Source of the DNA: Puccinia triticina
Lineage: Eukaryota; Basidiomycota; Pucciniomycetes; Pucciniales; Pucciniaceae
DNA: 64,000 nt
Assembly: GCF_026914185.1 (NCBI RefSeq)
Contig: NC_070572.1
Location: 1,984,001 to 2,048,000 of the forward strand
Reading direction: 5' to 3'
The notes under the pieces are model-generated. The model saw only the letters and a list, made by a program, of their open reading frames with translations. It was not told the DNA's origin and made no database searches. Below, piece by piece: positions 53,917-64,000 of this stretch. Positions within the stretch are counted from its first letter, which is position 1. Every line of letters starts with the position of its first letter. A program made the position numbers and the translations under genes.

Positions 53917-56900
53917 TAGGGTTGACAATTGGGCGGGTTCGGGCCGCCCACGGGCTAGCCCGCCTCAGCCCGCGACTTAAGTGGACAGGCCGGGCCGGGC
54001 CAAAACCTCAGATTTTGCTGTCCGGCCCAAACCCGTGTCCGCAATGAGACGGGCACGGGCTGTCCAGCGGCGCCCCGTCGGGCCAAATGGCCAGCAGGCC
54101 ACCGCGGGCTGCCCGCGGGCAGCCCGCTGGGAGCCCACGGGCCAAGTAGAAGCACTCTCAGAAAAAGGTAGTTTTGCTGCAGGGGACATGGATTTTTTTT
54201 AATTCTAAGCACATGTATGTAAATAAAGAAAATAGTGGAAAATAAAGCATTCAATTAAGGAAGAAGAAAGAACACGCTATTTTTTCTTAATCCAGTCTTG
54301 AGCACATAATAGTGCTTCAGTGGTTTCTTCGCTCAGGCGGCTTCGGTAGTCGTCCAAGACACGTCCCCCAGTGGAAAAGGCTGATTCCGATGCCACAGAG
54401 GTCGCCGGGGCCATCAAGATCACCTTGGCGAGCTTAGAAAGTGTTGGGAAGCGAGACGAATTGATCTTCCACCAGCTGAGGAGATCAAAATCTTTGTCGC
54501 TGGTTATGCCAATATTCCTCTCCTCAAGGTAGAGGTCTAATTCGGCACCGGGTGCATTGAACTGGCTGCTTTCTGTGGTGCCATTCATGTATTGGAGGAA
54601 ACGATTGGTATCCTCATTGGCTTTGCTTTTTGGGCTTGACGGCATCTGGGCTTTTGATTCGGAAGTAGCTGAGACCGGAGAGTAGATTGCTGATAAAGCA
54701 AGGATAGCCTCCCTGACCTTGCTCAGAAAGTCCTTGATTTGTTCAGAAGTGTGCATATCGATGAGGCTGAACTGAAGGTAGCGGATTTTGTAGCGAGGGT
54801 CAAGTACAAGTCCGATAGCCGCTAGTTCTTGCATTGGCTCCCAGTATTTGAGGAATTTGTCCTTCATTGGCTTGATTATTTTTGTGACGTGGCTGTTGTT
54901 GAGCTTGGACGCAGAGGCTTCAGAAAATTGATTCTCGATCCTCTTCATTGCACGGTAGGAGTGGTTTGTTGTTGGGTACCGAGTACCACTGAGCATTAAT
55001 GTTGCTGTGAAAAATAAGAACCCATCAGAAAAATTACGACGAAGCAAGTAACATTGAAATAAAGGTGAGAGCTTACCTTCGTAAAACGGCTCCAAAAAGT
55101 CTTTCATCACAGCTAGCTCGTCCCAGTCAAGAGAAGAGGGGCACAGCTCAAATTTGTCGTCGTCCATGGAAAGCTGCTGAAAAGCTAGTTTGAGAGGTGA
55201 TGACGACTCGATCATGAGATAAGTAGCGTTCCAGCGTGTAGGAACATCTTTGGTCGGATGCTTCATCTTCGGATCGAGGTTACAAGCTAGCATGGCACGC
55301 TCAAACGATTCCATCCTGGCCGACGAACCATGGATGAATTTGACGCTCTCGCGGAGGCGTTCGACTGGACCACTGACTTTCTTGAGGCCTTCCTTTACAA
55401 CAAGGTTGATCACGTGGGCTAAGCATCGCATATGGAAGTAGCTGGATGTTGAATGATGTTCAGAAACTTGACATCGATCGCAAATGAATCGTTTAAGTCG
55501 AGGGATTGCTGCGTCATTGTTGCTGGCATTGTCAAGGGTGACAAAAGCAACCTTATTGAGTGCCTTCCATTCAACCAAGGTTTGAGCGAGACGGTCCGCA
55601 ATAACTTGGCCGGTGTGAGGAGACAGGAGGGGTCGGAAGCTGAGTATGCACTTGATTAACTGCCAGTCGTCGTTGATGTAGTGTGCCGTAATAACCATGT
55701 AACTAGTGAGATCAGACGAGGTCCATAAGTTGGTTGTAAGAGAAATATTTTCGGCCTTCGATATCTTATTCATCTCTGTTGCCTTGAGTTTCTGAAAAAT
55801 TTCAACACAATCATTTCTCAAAGTTTGTCGGCTGGGGATTGAGAATTGGGGCTGGGCAGTTTTCATCAGATCAACAAAACCTTCGTGCTCAACAATTCGG
55901 AACGGATATTCGTGTTTGATGATCATCTCGGCCAGCTTTTTGCGGGTCTCTTCTTGGGAAAAAATCCATGCACCCTTCATGCGATTGCAACCAGAGAACA
56001 CCAGTTGAGATTGCGCGAGAGAAGTGATCCCGCCGTGCTCGACAAAGCATTTTTCCGAGTGCCTTCGAAGGTGATTTGTGCCCGACGCAGACATGGCAGA
56101 GAGGCTGGATCGGCAGTAATTACAAATGGCCTTGACAAGGCCACCGGCTGTTGGGTGCAGTAAATGAGGCCACAAAAGTTAACGACTTAGGACTGGCATA
56201 AGGAACACATAATATATAAAGCCTGCTTACCTTCAACAACCCTTTCAAAGTGATCCCATACTTTGCTTGTGAGCTTCCTTTTCTTGACTTGCCGTTCAAT
56301 TTCACTGTCATGATCAACATCTTGGGAGCTGGCATTACTGTCAGTGGAGGATTTTTCAGGCGTGCTGGTAACTTCGGTGGAGATTTCCTCGATCTCTTCA
56401 TCGCTATCTTTGGAGGTCGTGGTGGAAACATTGTTCTTGTTGGACTCGGAACTCTTGTTCATAATCACGCTAGAGGTGTGTTTTGGTCGAGTAGAGAGAG
56501 GCATTATAGGCTGGGCTTAAAAGTTAAAGCTCGTAAATTTCAATTTCAATTTTATAATAGGAAGAAGACTTTGGAGTTCGGAAATGGAGTGTGAAATTTT
56601 CTGAGCGTAAGATTGAAGGCACACAAGATGTCAGAAAACATGTGTCTTTTATATAAAGATCACCAGCGCTTGAAAATCTTCTTTCGATCCTGATATTCTA
56701 CATAACTACCGGTACACCAAGTTGCCACGGGCACATAAGTTGGAGAAGAATGGATTTTTGCAGGACTTTCTACTAATATTTTCTACCTTGTGAGACTAAA
56801 GAAATGTAAAAGGAGGAGATTTTCTCAGAGGTCCTGTGACCGGGTCTTGGAGTCCGGGGACCGGGATCATGGATGGCACACAGATCAATATCATCTGAGC

Positions 56901-57093
56901 TTCTGGCTGGACCAGATCAGCAAGGCAAAGCCCACGGGCGCCCGACGGGCAGCCCGCGCCGACCCGCGCCGTTTAGAAACTTTAACAGGCCGGGCCAAAG
57001 CTCAATATTTTTACAAAAGTACTGTCCGCGCCCGGCCCAAACCCGGCCGGGTTTGGGCGGCCTGTTGGACACCCGGCCCAATTGTCAACCTTA
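53917..57093 (-). mobile_element. hAT transposon, apparently intact
   Basis: 3,177 bp. Termini TAGGGTTGACAATTGGGC and TAAGGTTGACAATTGGGC, with the 8-bp duplication GTGGTGGC at 53909-53916 and 57094-57101. Subterminal regions (53930-54150, 56920-57080) are GC-rich with many GGGCCGGGC / GCCCGC words, as in related hAT families. One full-length spliced transposase gene lies between. It is inserted at the 5' edge of repeat X copy 3. Confidence 0.93.
54277..56504 (-). CDS. hAT family transposase (BED zinc finger, DDE core, dimerisation domain)
   Basis: Exons 56504-56231, 56147-55077 and 55004-54277 join in phase (GTAAGC donors, ACAG acceptors; introns 83 and 72 nt) to 690 residues. An acidic/Ser-rich N-terminus is followed by a BED finger spanning the first splice (KVWDHFERVVE / CNYCRSSL...HLRRHSEKC). 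The catalytic core shows TTNLWTSSDLTSYMVITAHY (Asp region), FVTLDNASNNDAAI (second Asp), YFHMRCLAHVINLVV, DVPTRWNATY and LVLDPRYK. The C-terminal dimerisation domain has LLSWWKINSSRFPTLSKLAK and MAPATSVASESAFSTGGRVL. No frame defect is visible, so it may be functional. Confidence 0.92.
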
Positions 57094-57099
57094 GTGGTG

Positions 57100-57555
57100 G
57101 CCATGAGCATAAAAGGAAGGGGTGGTGTGGTCCAATAAATCCCCAGGCAATTGGAGATGCTGTAATTCCAGCTATCAATTGTCCTCAACCCCCTCCGCTG
57201 TTGCACTTGCACAGTCCGAGGGGCTGAAGAATGGGCCCCCCACTGGTCTGTAGCCTTTGCTGCGGGCCGGGGGCCTTCAAGTCCATCACTTTTGACCCGT
57301 GCACTTGACACGGGCTGGGTGTTGCGCCTGTGGGCACGGCTTTGCCAATGTTGGAAGGCTGGTTGAGATTTTAGAATGTGTTTTTTTTTTTTTTTTTTGT
57401 TCAAGGAAAAGTTACAATTTTTGGATTGTTTTTTTGTAAAATGGGGAAACCCTTGATTTTTTTTTATCATTTTGTGTATGTACAGGGGGAACCCTTGATT
57501 CTTTTTTAGGATTCTGGCAAAACTGTGTCTTTAATAAACTTGGATTAGATAAATA
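57100..57555 (+). repeat. Dispersed repeat X, copy 3
   Basis: GCATAAAAGGAAGG TATA-like box at about 57108, AATCCCCAGGCAATTGGAGA, CCCCCTCCGCTGTTGCACTT, GGGGAAACCCTTGA twice, and TTTAATAAACTTGGAT at 57530-57545. A T17 run lies at about 57382-57399. Confidence 0.72.
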
Positions 57556-57559
57556 ATTG

Positions 57560-58223
57560 AATGCATGCATAAAGTGATGTGGATGGACCAGGATAAACAG
57601 CTATATTGGATGAGGAACAAGCTCTGCAGCTTGTTCCCCGGCTCAAATATGGTCTCAAGGGCTGGCAAGTGTCACAGACTGTAACCTGACATGTCAGGTT
57701 ACAACATAAAGCTGTACACAAAGATGTGTTCCAACTTTGGTATATTGCAGTTTTTATTCTTTCTCTCCTGAAATAAATTGGAGCTGAGATGGAAAGGGAA
57801 CAAACTAAGCAAATGTTTTAAAATATATTATCAAAGTGTTCTTTGGTGTGCATTCTATAGCAAAAGTGAACTGTGGGCTATGCATTTGTAGAGCTTCCTA
57901 CACTGGTGTGTTTCAGGTTGCAATTTTGACAGTGTGATTGCTAGCTTTTTTTTCCTGATTGTTTTGATGAGGTCAGGAAGACTGGTCAATGTGAAATTGG
58001 TTTCACATAAAAACTGATTGTGGGGCCAATTTAATCAGCTTTAGATGATAAACTCTGTGGTTGGTTAAGGAAGTTTCAGGAAATGAATGAAGATTTTTTT
58101 GTGAAAAGGTATTTTTGGTCCCTGTAGAAATCTACATTACATAGTGGGAGCACCTTGTCACCAAATATTTCTCAGGACAGCCTTTCAATTCACCTTTTAC
58201 AACACCACTGCAGCATAAGAACC
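57560..58223. other. Upstream region of the secreted-protein gene
   Basis: AT-rich, no exons found. A short inverted word pair TAACCTGACATG / CATGTCAGGTTA occurs at 57681-57704. No clear TATA box chosen. Confidence 0.4.
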
Positions 58224-60319
58224 ATGATAGCAGTTATTTCAAAGTACCAAAAATGGTTGGCTTTGTTGGTGCCTGTGTGCTGCTTACAAGTAGCTCAAGG
58301 AAGGTATCCAAATTCATTGTTGGAGAGCGGTACCAGCACATCAGAGATTTTAGTCCAGCCTTTGCTTGATAAAAGTATGTAGGATTTTCTCTTCCCAATG
58401 TCTAGAAAGAATCATCTTGATCAGTTCATTTTTTTGCCAGAGATGCTGAATTTTCTATCAAAAATCTTTCAATTGAAATTTCACGGATGGGAAAACAGGC
58501 AAAGGTAGCAAGCTGTCAGAAAGCCAAATAAATCTCACAGATGTGTTTAAAAAGGAAGCTAGCAAGTGTTCAGTTACCCACATACTTCGAAGTCCAGGGT
58601 ATTCTCAAATACCAGAAATACAGGGACTTGTCAGGAAACAAATATCTGGGATCCCCCAGCTTGGAAACATAAGCAGTATGTTAATTGATAGGATTTTCCT
58701 ATTCAATCAATAGAAAGAGAAAATTAACTCATATTCTGAAATTTTTTACTTTCCCTAATAGTTTTGGAGTTCAAGAAAACAGAACATAATAAAAGTATGT
58801 TTCCCTAAATAGGGTAACACACTGAATTTTACATGAAAGACTTCTACTGATCACAGTTTCCTGATTGTTTATCTCTGATAGACTTGATGCAGAGAGATTT
58901 TAATTCAATAGTAAAATCTTTTCTTGAAAATAACAGCTTTTCTGCAGCATTCCATGACTACCCAACCAAAGAGAAATCTGATACATACAGAATTTTGCAA
59001 GATAACCTTAATGTTCTGGAGGCAATGCTTTCAACTATGGCAAATTGGATTTCCTTGGAGGATGAAACTAAGATGTATGTCAAATAGATCATCTTGCAAA
59101 TAAAGTGATATAATAGACTTAAAAGTTTACATGCCAAATTATTTCCTAAACATTTTGGAGACAGGATTAAACCAAGAAAATTGGCTTATCTAAACTATTC
59201 ATTGAAATCTTATGGTCAGCTTCTGGAGGTTTTTATTGGAATGAGTCCCCGCTTTCAAAGTAATTCATATCATTTGAGGGCATTGAATCTCCAAAGGATT
59301 TTTTTTGAAATAATTTACTACTTCCAAAAGCACATGCTGATCCAGCCAGTGTTGTTTGATCATATGTTCAAGAGGAACAATATCATATTGGATATTTCAA
59401 AGCATGTTTTTGAGTCTTGTAAGTATGATCAAAGACTCACAAAGAATAATTTTCCTCAAAGTAGCAAGAATGCTCTCAACAACTGGTACTTCATCTCACC
59501 TGTTTTGAAAATGCTTGAAGGTAAGCTTGGTGCAATTTTCTACTTGATGAACCGGATTATTACTTACATTTATCTTGACTCTCATCCAATTTTTTCACAG
59601 AATGTGGAGAACAATACAAGAATATTTTTTCACATGAATACATCAGACTTTCATTTGGGAATTACAAAAGCTCTGAAGAAAGCAAAACTAATCCAAGATT
59701 ACAAGCCAAAATGTCAAGAATTGAAAAGTTAACATTTGGAGATGATCAGAGTGAAAAGAAAATGAATCTATATGAAAAAGAAAGTGGAAAAGCTTGGTTG
59801 AATTCAAACCTTCAAATTTATGAAGAAGTGGTTCAGGCTTTCACAAACATTCTCCTTTTTGGGGAAGAGAAGAAATGCAGCTTGGCATTGAACCTTTTAT
59901 TCCAGCTCTTAGAATATTGGAAAGAATACTATCCAAAAGAAACTCTGGAAATTGAAGTAAAAAACAAATATTTTCAGGAGAGCTTTTCTCTGATGTCTTC
60001 AAGCAGCCAGTTTCTTGCAGAGTTAGAAAGAATCAAGCTTTATTTAGAGAAAGAATTCAAGCAATTTGGCTGGAAACCACTAGGTTTTGGAAATACAAAT
60101 ATTGATAAAGACATTTCCAATTCAAACATCAAATACCTGGAAATGTTAGCAGACTATCTGATCATCATTGCACAGGAGAATTTTCATCAACGTCCAAATA
60201 TTGCCTATGAAAATTCACTTTACAGGTACCTTCAAAATGAACTGATTAATGACAGGATTGAATGTTTGAAATCAAGAATGATTGAATTAAGCAGTTATTA
60301 TAAAAAATATACTACTTAG
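58224..60319 (+). CDS. Putative secreted protein, seven exons, effector candidate
   Basis: Exons 58224-58374, 58441-58504, 58563-58675, 58762-58794 (33-nt microexon), 58882-59074, 59165-59520 and 59601-60319 give 1,629 nt, 542 residues, with every junction in phase and GT..AG. The N-terminus MIAVISKYQKW then LALLVPVCCLQVAQG looks like a signal peptide cleaved near residue 26. The rest is hydrophilic, alpha-helical in character, Lys/Glu/Asn/Leu-rich (MLSTMANWISLEDETKM, LALNLLFQLLEYWKEYYPKE, YLEMLADYLIIIAQENFHQR), with few cysteines and no membrane span or known domain. Exon AT content is higher than in neighbouring genes. Exon 2-3 boundaries are the least certain: an alternative reading there would meet a stop. 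Rust genomes hold many such lineage-specific secreted proteins; a host-interaction role is only inference. Confidence 0.7.
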
Positions 60320-60329
60320 GAATTTAAAA

Positions 60330-60850
60330 TGCTCCTCATATATGATTAGAATTTTTATAGCCTAATGTTTATATCATATTATGCTTATTTGATTGTCTCA
60401 TCATGGCCTGAACACGTTAAAATACCTTTCCAACTTTCCAGGGAGGCCCCCTGGCAAGTCTGTGTAGAGCACTGCAATTGAGTATAGTGAGGAATAGGAA
60501 AACTCCCCCAAGGGGAAAATGATATTGCCATAGGCGTAACTTATTTTGAATTATGCTTATATTATCTACTTAGTATGCTTCAAACCTAACACTAGCAACC
60601 ATGTATATAGTCTATACTTGGTTGCCACAGGCTTTTCCTTCTCTAGTGAATCAGAACCATTTCTATCTCCTCACTCCTGAGTGTCACATGACTTAATTCC
60701 AGTCTGTGAACCTCAGTGTTTGTCCCTTGTTTCCATCAACAGATTATGAGGCCCACTACTCACCCTGCTTGCTACTATTGAAAAATCTCTTTTCTTGCTC
60801 TATGTTCAGCTTCTTTGACATTGATTACCCAATCAATCAAACATATGCCT
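60330..60850. other. No recognised gene
   Basis: 3' flank of the secreted-protein gene and the region before the copia relic; nothing else recognised. Confidence 0.4.
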
Positions 60851-60856
60851 CCCTGA

Positions 60857-61560
60857 TTGATTCAAAACCCCTTGGCTATCATCAGGACTGTTCCAGTTCT
60901 TGACGGCAACTCGGTTACTTTTCCCTCCTGGCGCACTAGGCTCAAGGAACTCTTTGCAATCGTGGGGATGCACAACATTGTAACCGGAAGACTAGTCCGC
61001 CCAGAGACTGACTACAAAGACAATGACTGTAAAACTCTCACCCAAGGATCCCAGAGGCTTTACTACACTGAAGAGTCCGGATCAGACTGGGATAACCTCT
61101 CAGACATGGATCGGGCTACCTTGAAGATGACGTTCTTGATTGATCTGGCAATCTGTTAAAATGAAACCAAGCCAGTTAAAATTCTCTTCACAACTATTTG
61201 CGATGCATACAAGAGGAAAACCAGGGTAGGACAAATGATGATTCAAGATTCTTCCTGGTGTGCTCGACACAAACCCAACAAGCCCATTGCAACCTGAATC
61301 TCTTGGATCCGCAACACTGCTTTCAACCTCACTTGGACCAGCAAATTTGTGATTGTCTCCTGCTTGGCTTGGACAAATCCTGGAAGCCACTCAGAAACCA
61401 CCTTTTGTACTCGCCAAACAAGATTTCCCTTGACAAAACCCTGACTTATCACAAGTCCCTGGCTTCAGAGGGACCTGGTACAGCCTGGGCTAGCGCAAAG
61501 CGCCCTCGCGCGAAGCGCGACCTCCAAAGGAGGGACTTGCAGGTAAAGCCAAGAATTTGG
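60857..61560 (+). pseudogene. Copia gag relic
   Basis: The plus strand reads VPVLDGNSVTFPSWRTRLKE, LFAIVGMHNIVTGRLVRPE, DRATLKMTFLIDLAI, then a TAA and frame changes, followed by LDQQICDCLLLGLDKSWKPL and SPNKISLDKTL. This is the order seen in copia gag (UBN2-type) proteins. There is no LTR, zinc knuckle or pol downstream; the copy is a fragment. Confidence 0.75.
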
Positions 61561-61869
61561 CTTGAGAGCTTTCAGTGTTTTGGTGGGAGTTTTTTCCCGC
61601 TCCCCTTTCAGGGGTCTTCTCCTTGTGTATTCCTATTGCCTGTGGTGCCAGATTAAAGGCCTGATTTTTCTCTTTCTTTTGGTGTCAATCACCACTTTTT
61701 CCCCCTTCACAAACTCCTTCCATCCCCCTTTGAAGTTTGTGATTTTTTTGTGTTCGGCCAGAGGTGTGTATGCAAATTCCGAGTAGATCCATTTTGTGAG
61801 CGTGAGCCTCTATAGTGGCTACAGGAAACAAGAAAAGTGGGGGAAACTGGTTTTATTTCTTGGGATAAA

Positions 61870-61926
61870 GAACTACAAACAGAGAGAAAGAGAGAAAGAG
61901 AAGGAAAGAGAAAGAGACAGAGAAAT
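61870..61926. repeat. GA-rich microsatellite
   Basis: AGAGAAAGAGAAAGAGAAGG-type purine run on the plus strand. Confidence 0.8.
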
Positions 61927-61929
61927 ATA

Positions 61930-62560
61930 ATGATCTGGAGGGGGTCTATCTACTCCTGGTAGGAGGATCCTCAAAAGTCAACTTGAATCACCTGGAAAAG
62001 TGATAAGGACAGCTGTGCCAGACCAACAAGGGCTACAGCCTCCGCGCGCACCAAGGAGACGGTGGGGGGGACACAGAATAGTAATACTAATCTGCTCTGA
62101 TTTTTAGACTGAGTCTAGGATTAACAGAGTAACCTTTGATCTTGAGAATGGTTGATGTGAAAGCAATAAAGAGAAGCAATAAAGAGACACAGAGAATCAA
62201 TCTGGATAATCAAGGTTCAAATGAAGATTATACTTACTGTCAATATCCTAGGCGCCTGTGACGGTAGGAGTACTGGGAGCGTGGTATCCTCTTGTAGGGT
62301 GATCCTGGGTTATCTACGGCGTGGTTCTGGGTGGTCTGAAGTCTGTAGATCCTCCTCAGGCAAGGGGGATCCTGAATTCGAAAATTTTCACAGTTTGCTT
62401 ATGTAATTACATATGTACATGTGGTTTGGCGCGCCTGGTAGCGCTGACACGTCACAACTGCGCCTGCGCACCACACTCAAGAACTCAGGTAAGGAGTATA
62501 GTTACAAAGAATTGGTAAGTTGTAACAAGGGTTAAAATTGCATGAGGAAACAGAATATGA
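61930..62560. other. No gene; possibly interior or LTR of the gypsy element
   Basis: Contains a GCAATAAAGAGAA direct duplication at 62164-62190 and TAGGAG-rich stretches. If the 3' LTR begins at 62670 it would extend leftward through this DNA, but its other end was not identified. Confidence 0.4.
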
Positions 62561-62599
62561 AGTCAAAATAATGATATCTCTTAAGATGAAAAAGATATG

Positions 62600-64000
62600 A
62601 TGTAATTTCATATGTAATGAGTAGAAAAAGGGCAGACATTAGGTCAGCTGTGTTAACTCCAAGGCTGACATTCCCTACCACCAAAAGGGTTGGGTTTCTG
62701 TAAGAAATTAAAACACAGGGGTAGACCTCTTCTCACTTCTGAATTTCCTAAGAAGGATAGCAGAGTCTGGAATGTCCTTCTCAAGGAGCCATTCATCATG
62801 ATCAGCACTCAAGCCCTTGTATCTAGAAGTACATCATGACATCCCTGTTCTCTCCTCTCAATCTTTTGTCTCTGAGAATCTTCTGTATGACTTTACTCTG
62901 AGGGGTATTGTCCATGGGGGGAATGACAATTTTAACCTTCTGTCTCAAAGGGAACTTATCTGGATTGGGGTCTCTGTATGGTTTCACTAAGCTTACAGGG
63001 AATGTGGGATGTTTCCTGCTGAAATCTTCAGTCAGAATCACTTCTACAGCATTCTTTCCATGTAGAGCTTTCACAATGAAGGGTCCAGTAAAGGAGTCTC
63101 TCATCTTCTTAGGGCCAGACAAGATGTTGAAGTTTGCTGTGGATATCAAGACTTTGTCACCAACTTTGAAGGATGGTTCTTTATGAGTCTTATCCCATCT
63201 CTCTTTGTTATAAGATGTAGCATCTGTTATGCATTGTTCAGCATATTTTCTTGCTTTCTCAAAGATTTTTCCATAGGCAAGAGCTGTGGGATGAATGTCT
63301 ACAGAGTCTTGTTTCAAGAAATTTCTGGGAAGGTTTGGGATCCAGCCTTTCTCCAGGATGGCAGGAGGTTTTCCAGTGGTTGAATGTGTGCTGGTGCAAT
63401 ATGCCAGCTCAAGGATTGGTAGAAGTGAAACCCAGTCATGAGTGTATCCATCATTGTCTTTGAATTCTAGTCCATAGGCACAAAATCTCCTGATCATATC
63501 CTCAAGTGTTTGGATCATCCTTTCAGCTAGACCATCAGTCTGGGGGTGGTAATCAGTAGAAAAGGAGAGTTTTGTTCCTAGCATACTGTGCAAACCAGTC
63601 CAGAATTCAGATGTGAATTTAGGATCTCTGTCAGAGATGATGATTCTTGGGACGCCAGTTCTGGGCATCACTCTGTTCCAAAATAGTATGGCAGTGTCCA
63701 TTGCAGAGTCATCTTTGAAGCAGGGCACAAATATTGGAGTCTTGGAGTATCTGTCTACTATTACCAGACAAGCATTGAAACTAGCAGCTCCTCCAGGGGA
63801 TAAGGAAGTTACCCAGTCCATGTTAATCACATCCCATGGCTTTGAGGGTTCTTCAATTTTCATGAGCAGTCCAAATCTCTTGCCTGTGGCTTTATTTGCT
63901 TTCTGGCATCTATCACAAGAAGAGCAGTATTCACTACTGTCTTGTCTCCAATTAGCCCACCAGGCAGTATCAGTTACTTTATCCAAATTCCTGTCCTCAG
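62600..64000 (-). mobile_element. Ty3/gypsy chromovirus, 3' part, cut by window edge
   Basis: Minus-strand integrase with chromodomain, then a purine tract (GGTGGTAGGGAA) and a candidate 3' LTR start TGTCAGCCTTGG at 62670. Only integrase and the 3' end are inside the window; RT and gag would lie beyond 64000. Confidence 0.8.
62715..63986 (-). pseudogene. Gypsy integrase with chromodomain, frameshift in chromodomain
   Basis: The N-terminal zinc domain tail ([18 protein letters not shown]) is followed by the catalytic core with [26 protein letters not shown] and [23 protein letters not shown]-containing C-terminal domain follows ([20 protein letters not shown]). A chromodomain begins [17 protein letters not shown]...MMYF; there the frame meets TAG at about 62823. 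A one-base shift continues as RYKGLSADHDEWLLEKDIPD, the second half of a chromodomain, to about 62715. The 5' end lies past the window edge. The frameshift removes the targeting module from the open frame. Confidence 0.88.

Overview
The window looks like a repeat-choked stretch of a filamentous basidiomycete genome, most likely a rust fungus (Pucciniales). That placement is inferred. Genes have short GT..AG introns of about 60-90 nt. A single-chain (gamma-beta-alpha) urease remnant and an Arp2/3 subunit remnant are eukaryotic. The repeats are Ty1/copia, Ty3/gypsy chromovirus, DIRS-type tyrosine-recombinase, hAT, PIF/Harbinger-MITE and Helitron-end types. No rRNA gene, intact tRNA gene or CRISPR array was seen.

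Layout. 1-4.6 kb: palindromic 42-bp minisatellite, a 480-bp MITE, a 21-bp repeat, a small two-exon gene (3290-3797) and a dispersed repeat (X, copy 1). 5.8-10.6 kb: degenerate copia element on the minus strand, inserted into a helicase-like reading frame. 11.8-13.4 kb: decayed urease. 14-19.8 kb: DIRS-type element (gag with intron, RT-RNase H, tyrosine recombinase). 20-25 kb: a tRNA-like sequence, a Helitron 3' end, a TATA-bearing leader and a fold-back element carrying two nested MITEs. 25.4-27.6 kb: unrecognised multi-exon gene whose last intron holds an LTR-like insertion. 27.6-31.3 kb: gag-only LTR element, itself hit by a 491-bp MITE. 33.3-34.5 kb: inverted-repeat element enclosing a second 42-bp minisatellite. 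35.0-40.1 kb: young, nearly intact copia element. 40.2-44.2 kb: a 4,027-bp palindrome with an 8-bp target duplication. 45.1-48.2 kb: internally deleted hAT. 50.7-51.4 kb: 747-bp fold-back element. 51.7-52.5 kb: ARPC1 pseudogene. 53.9-57.1 kb: apparently intact hAT. 58.2-60.3 kb: seven-exon gene for a putative secreted 542-residue protein. 60.9-61.6 kb: copia gag relic. 62.6-64 kb: 3' part of a gypsy chromovirus running off the edge.

Most of the window is nested transposons. Insertion histories can be read from target duplications: GAGGT, GCGCG, GATGA (5 bp), AACCTAGA and GTGGTGGC (8 bp), TTA (3 bp), and a recurring 7-bp class. The main novelty candidates are (i) a transposon group with termini starting CAACG and 7-bp target duplications, seen in one hAT-like element and two MITEs; (ii) the giant palindrome with tandem ~175-bp units in each arm, sitting between the A and B boxes of a tRNA-like sequence; (iii) two homologous minisatellites with self-complementary units; and (iv) the secreted-protein gene.
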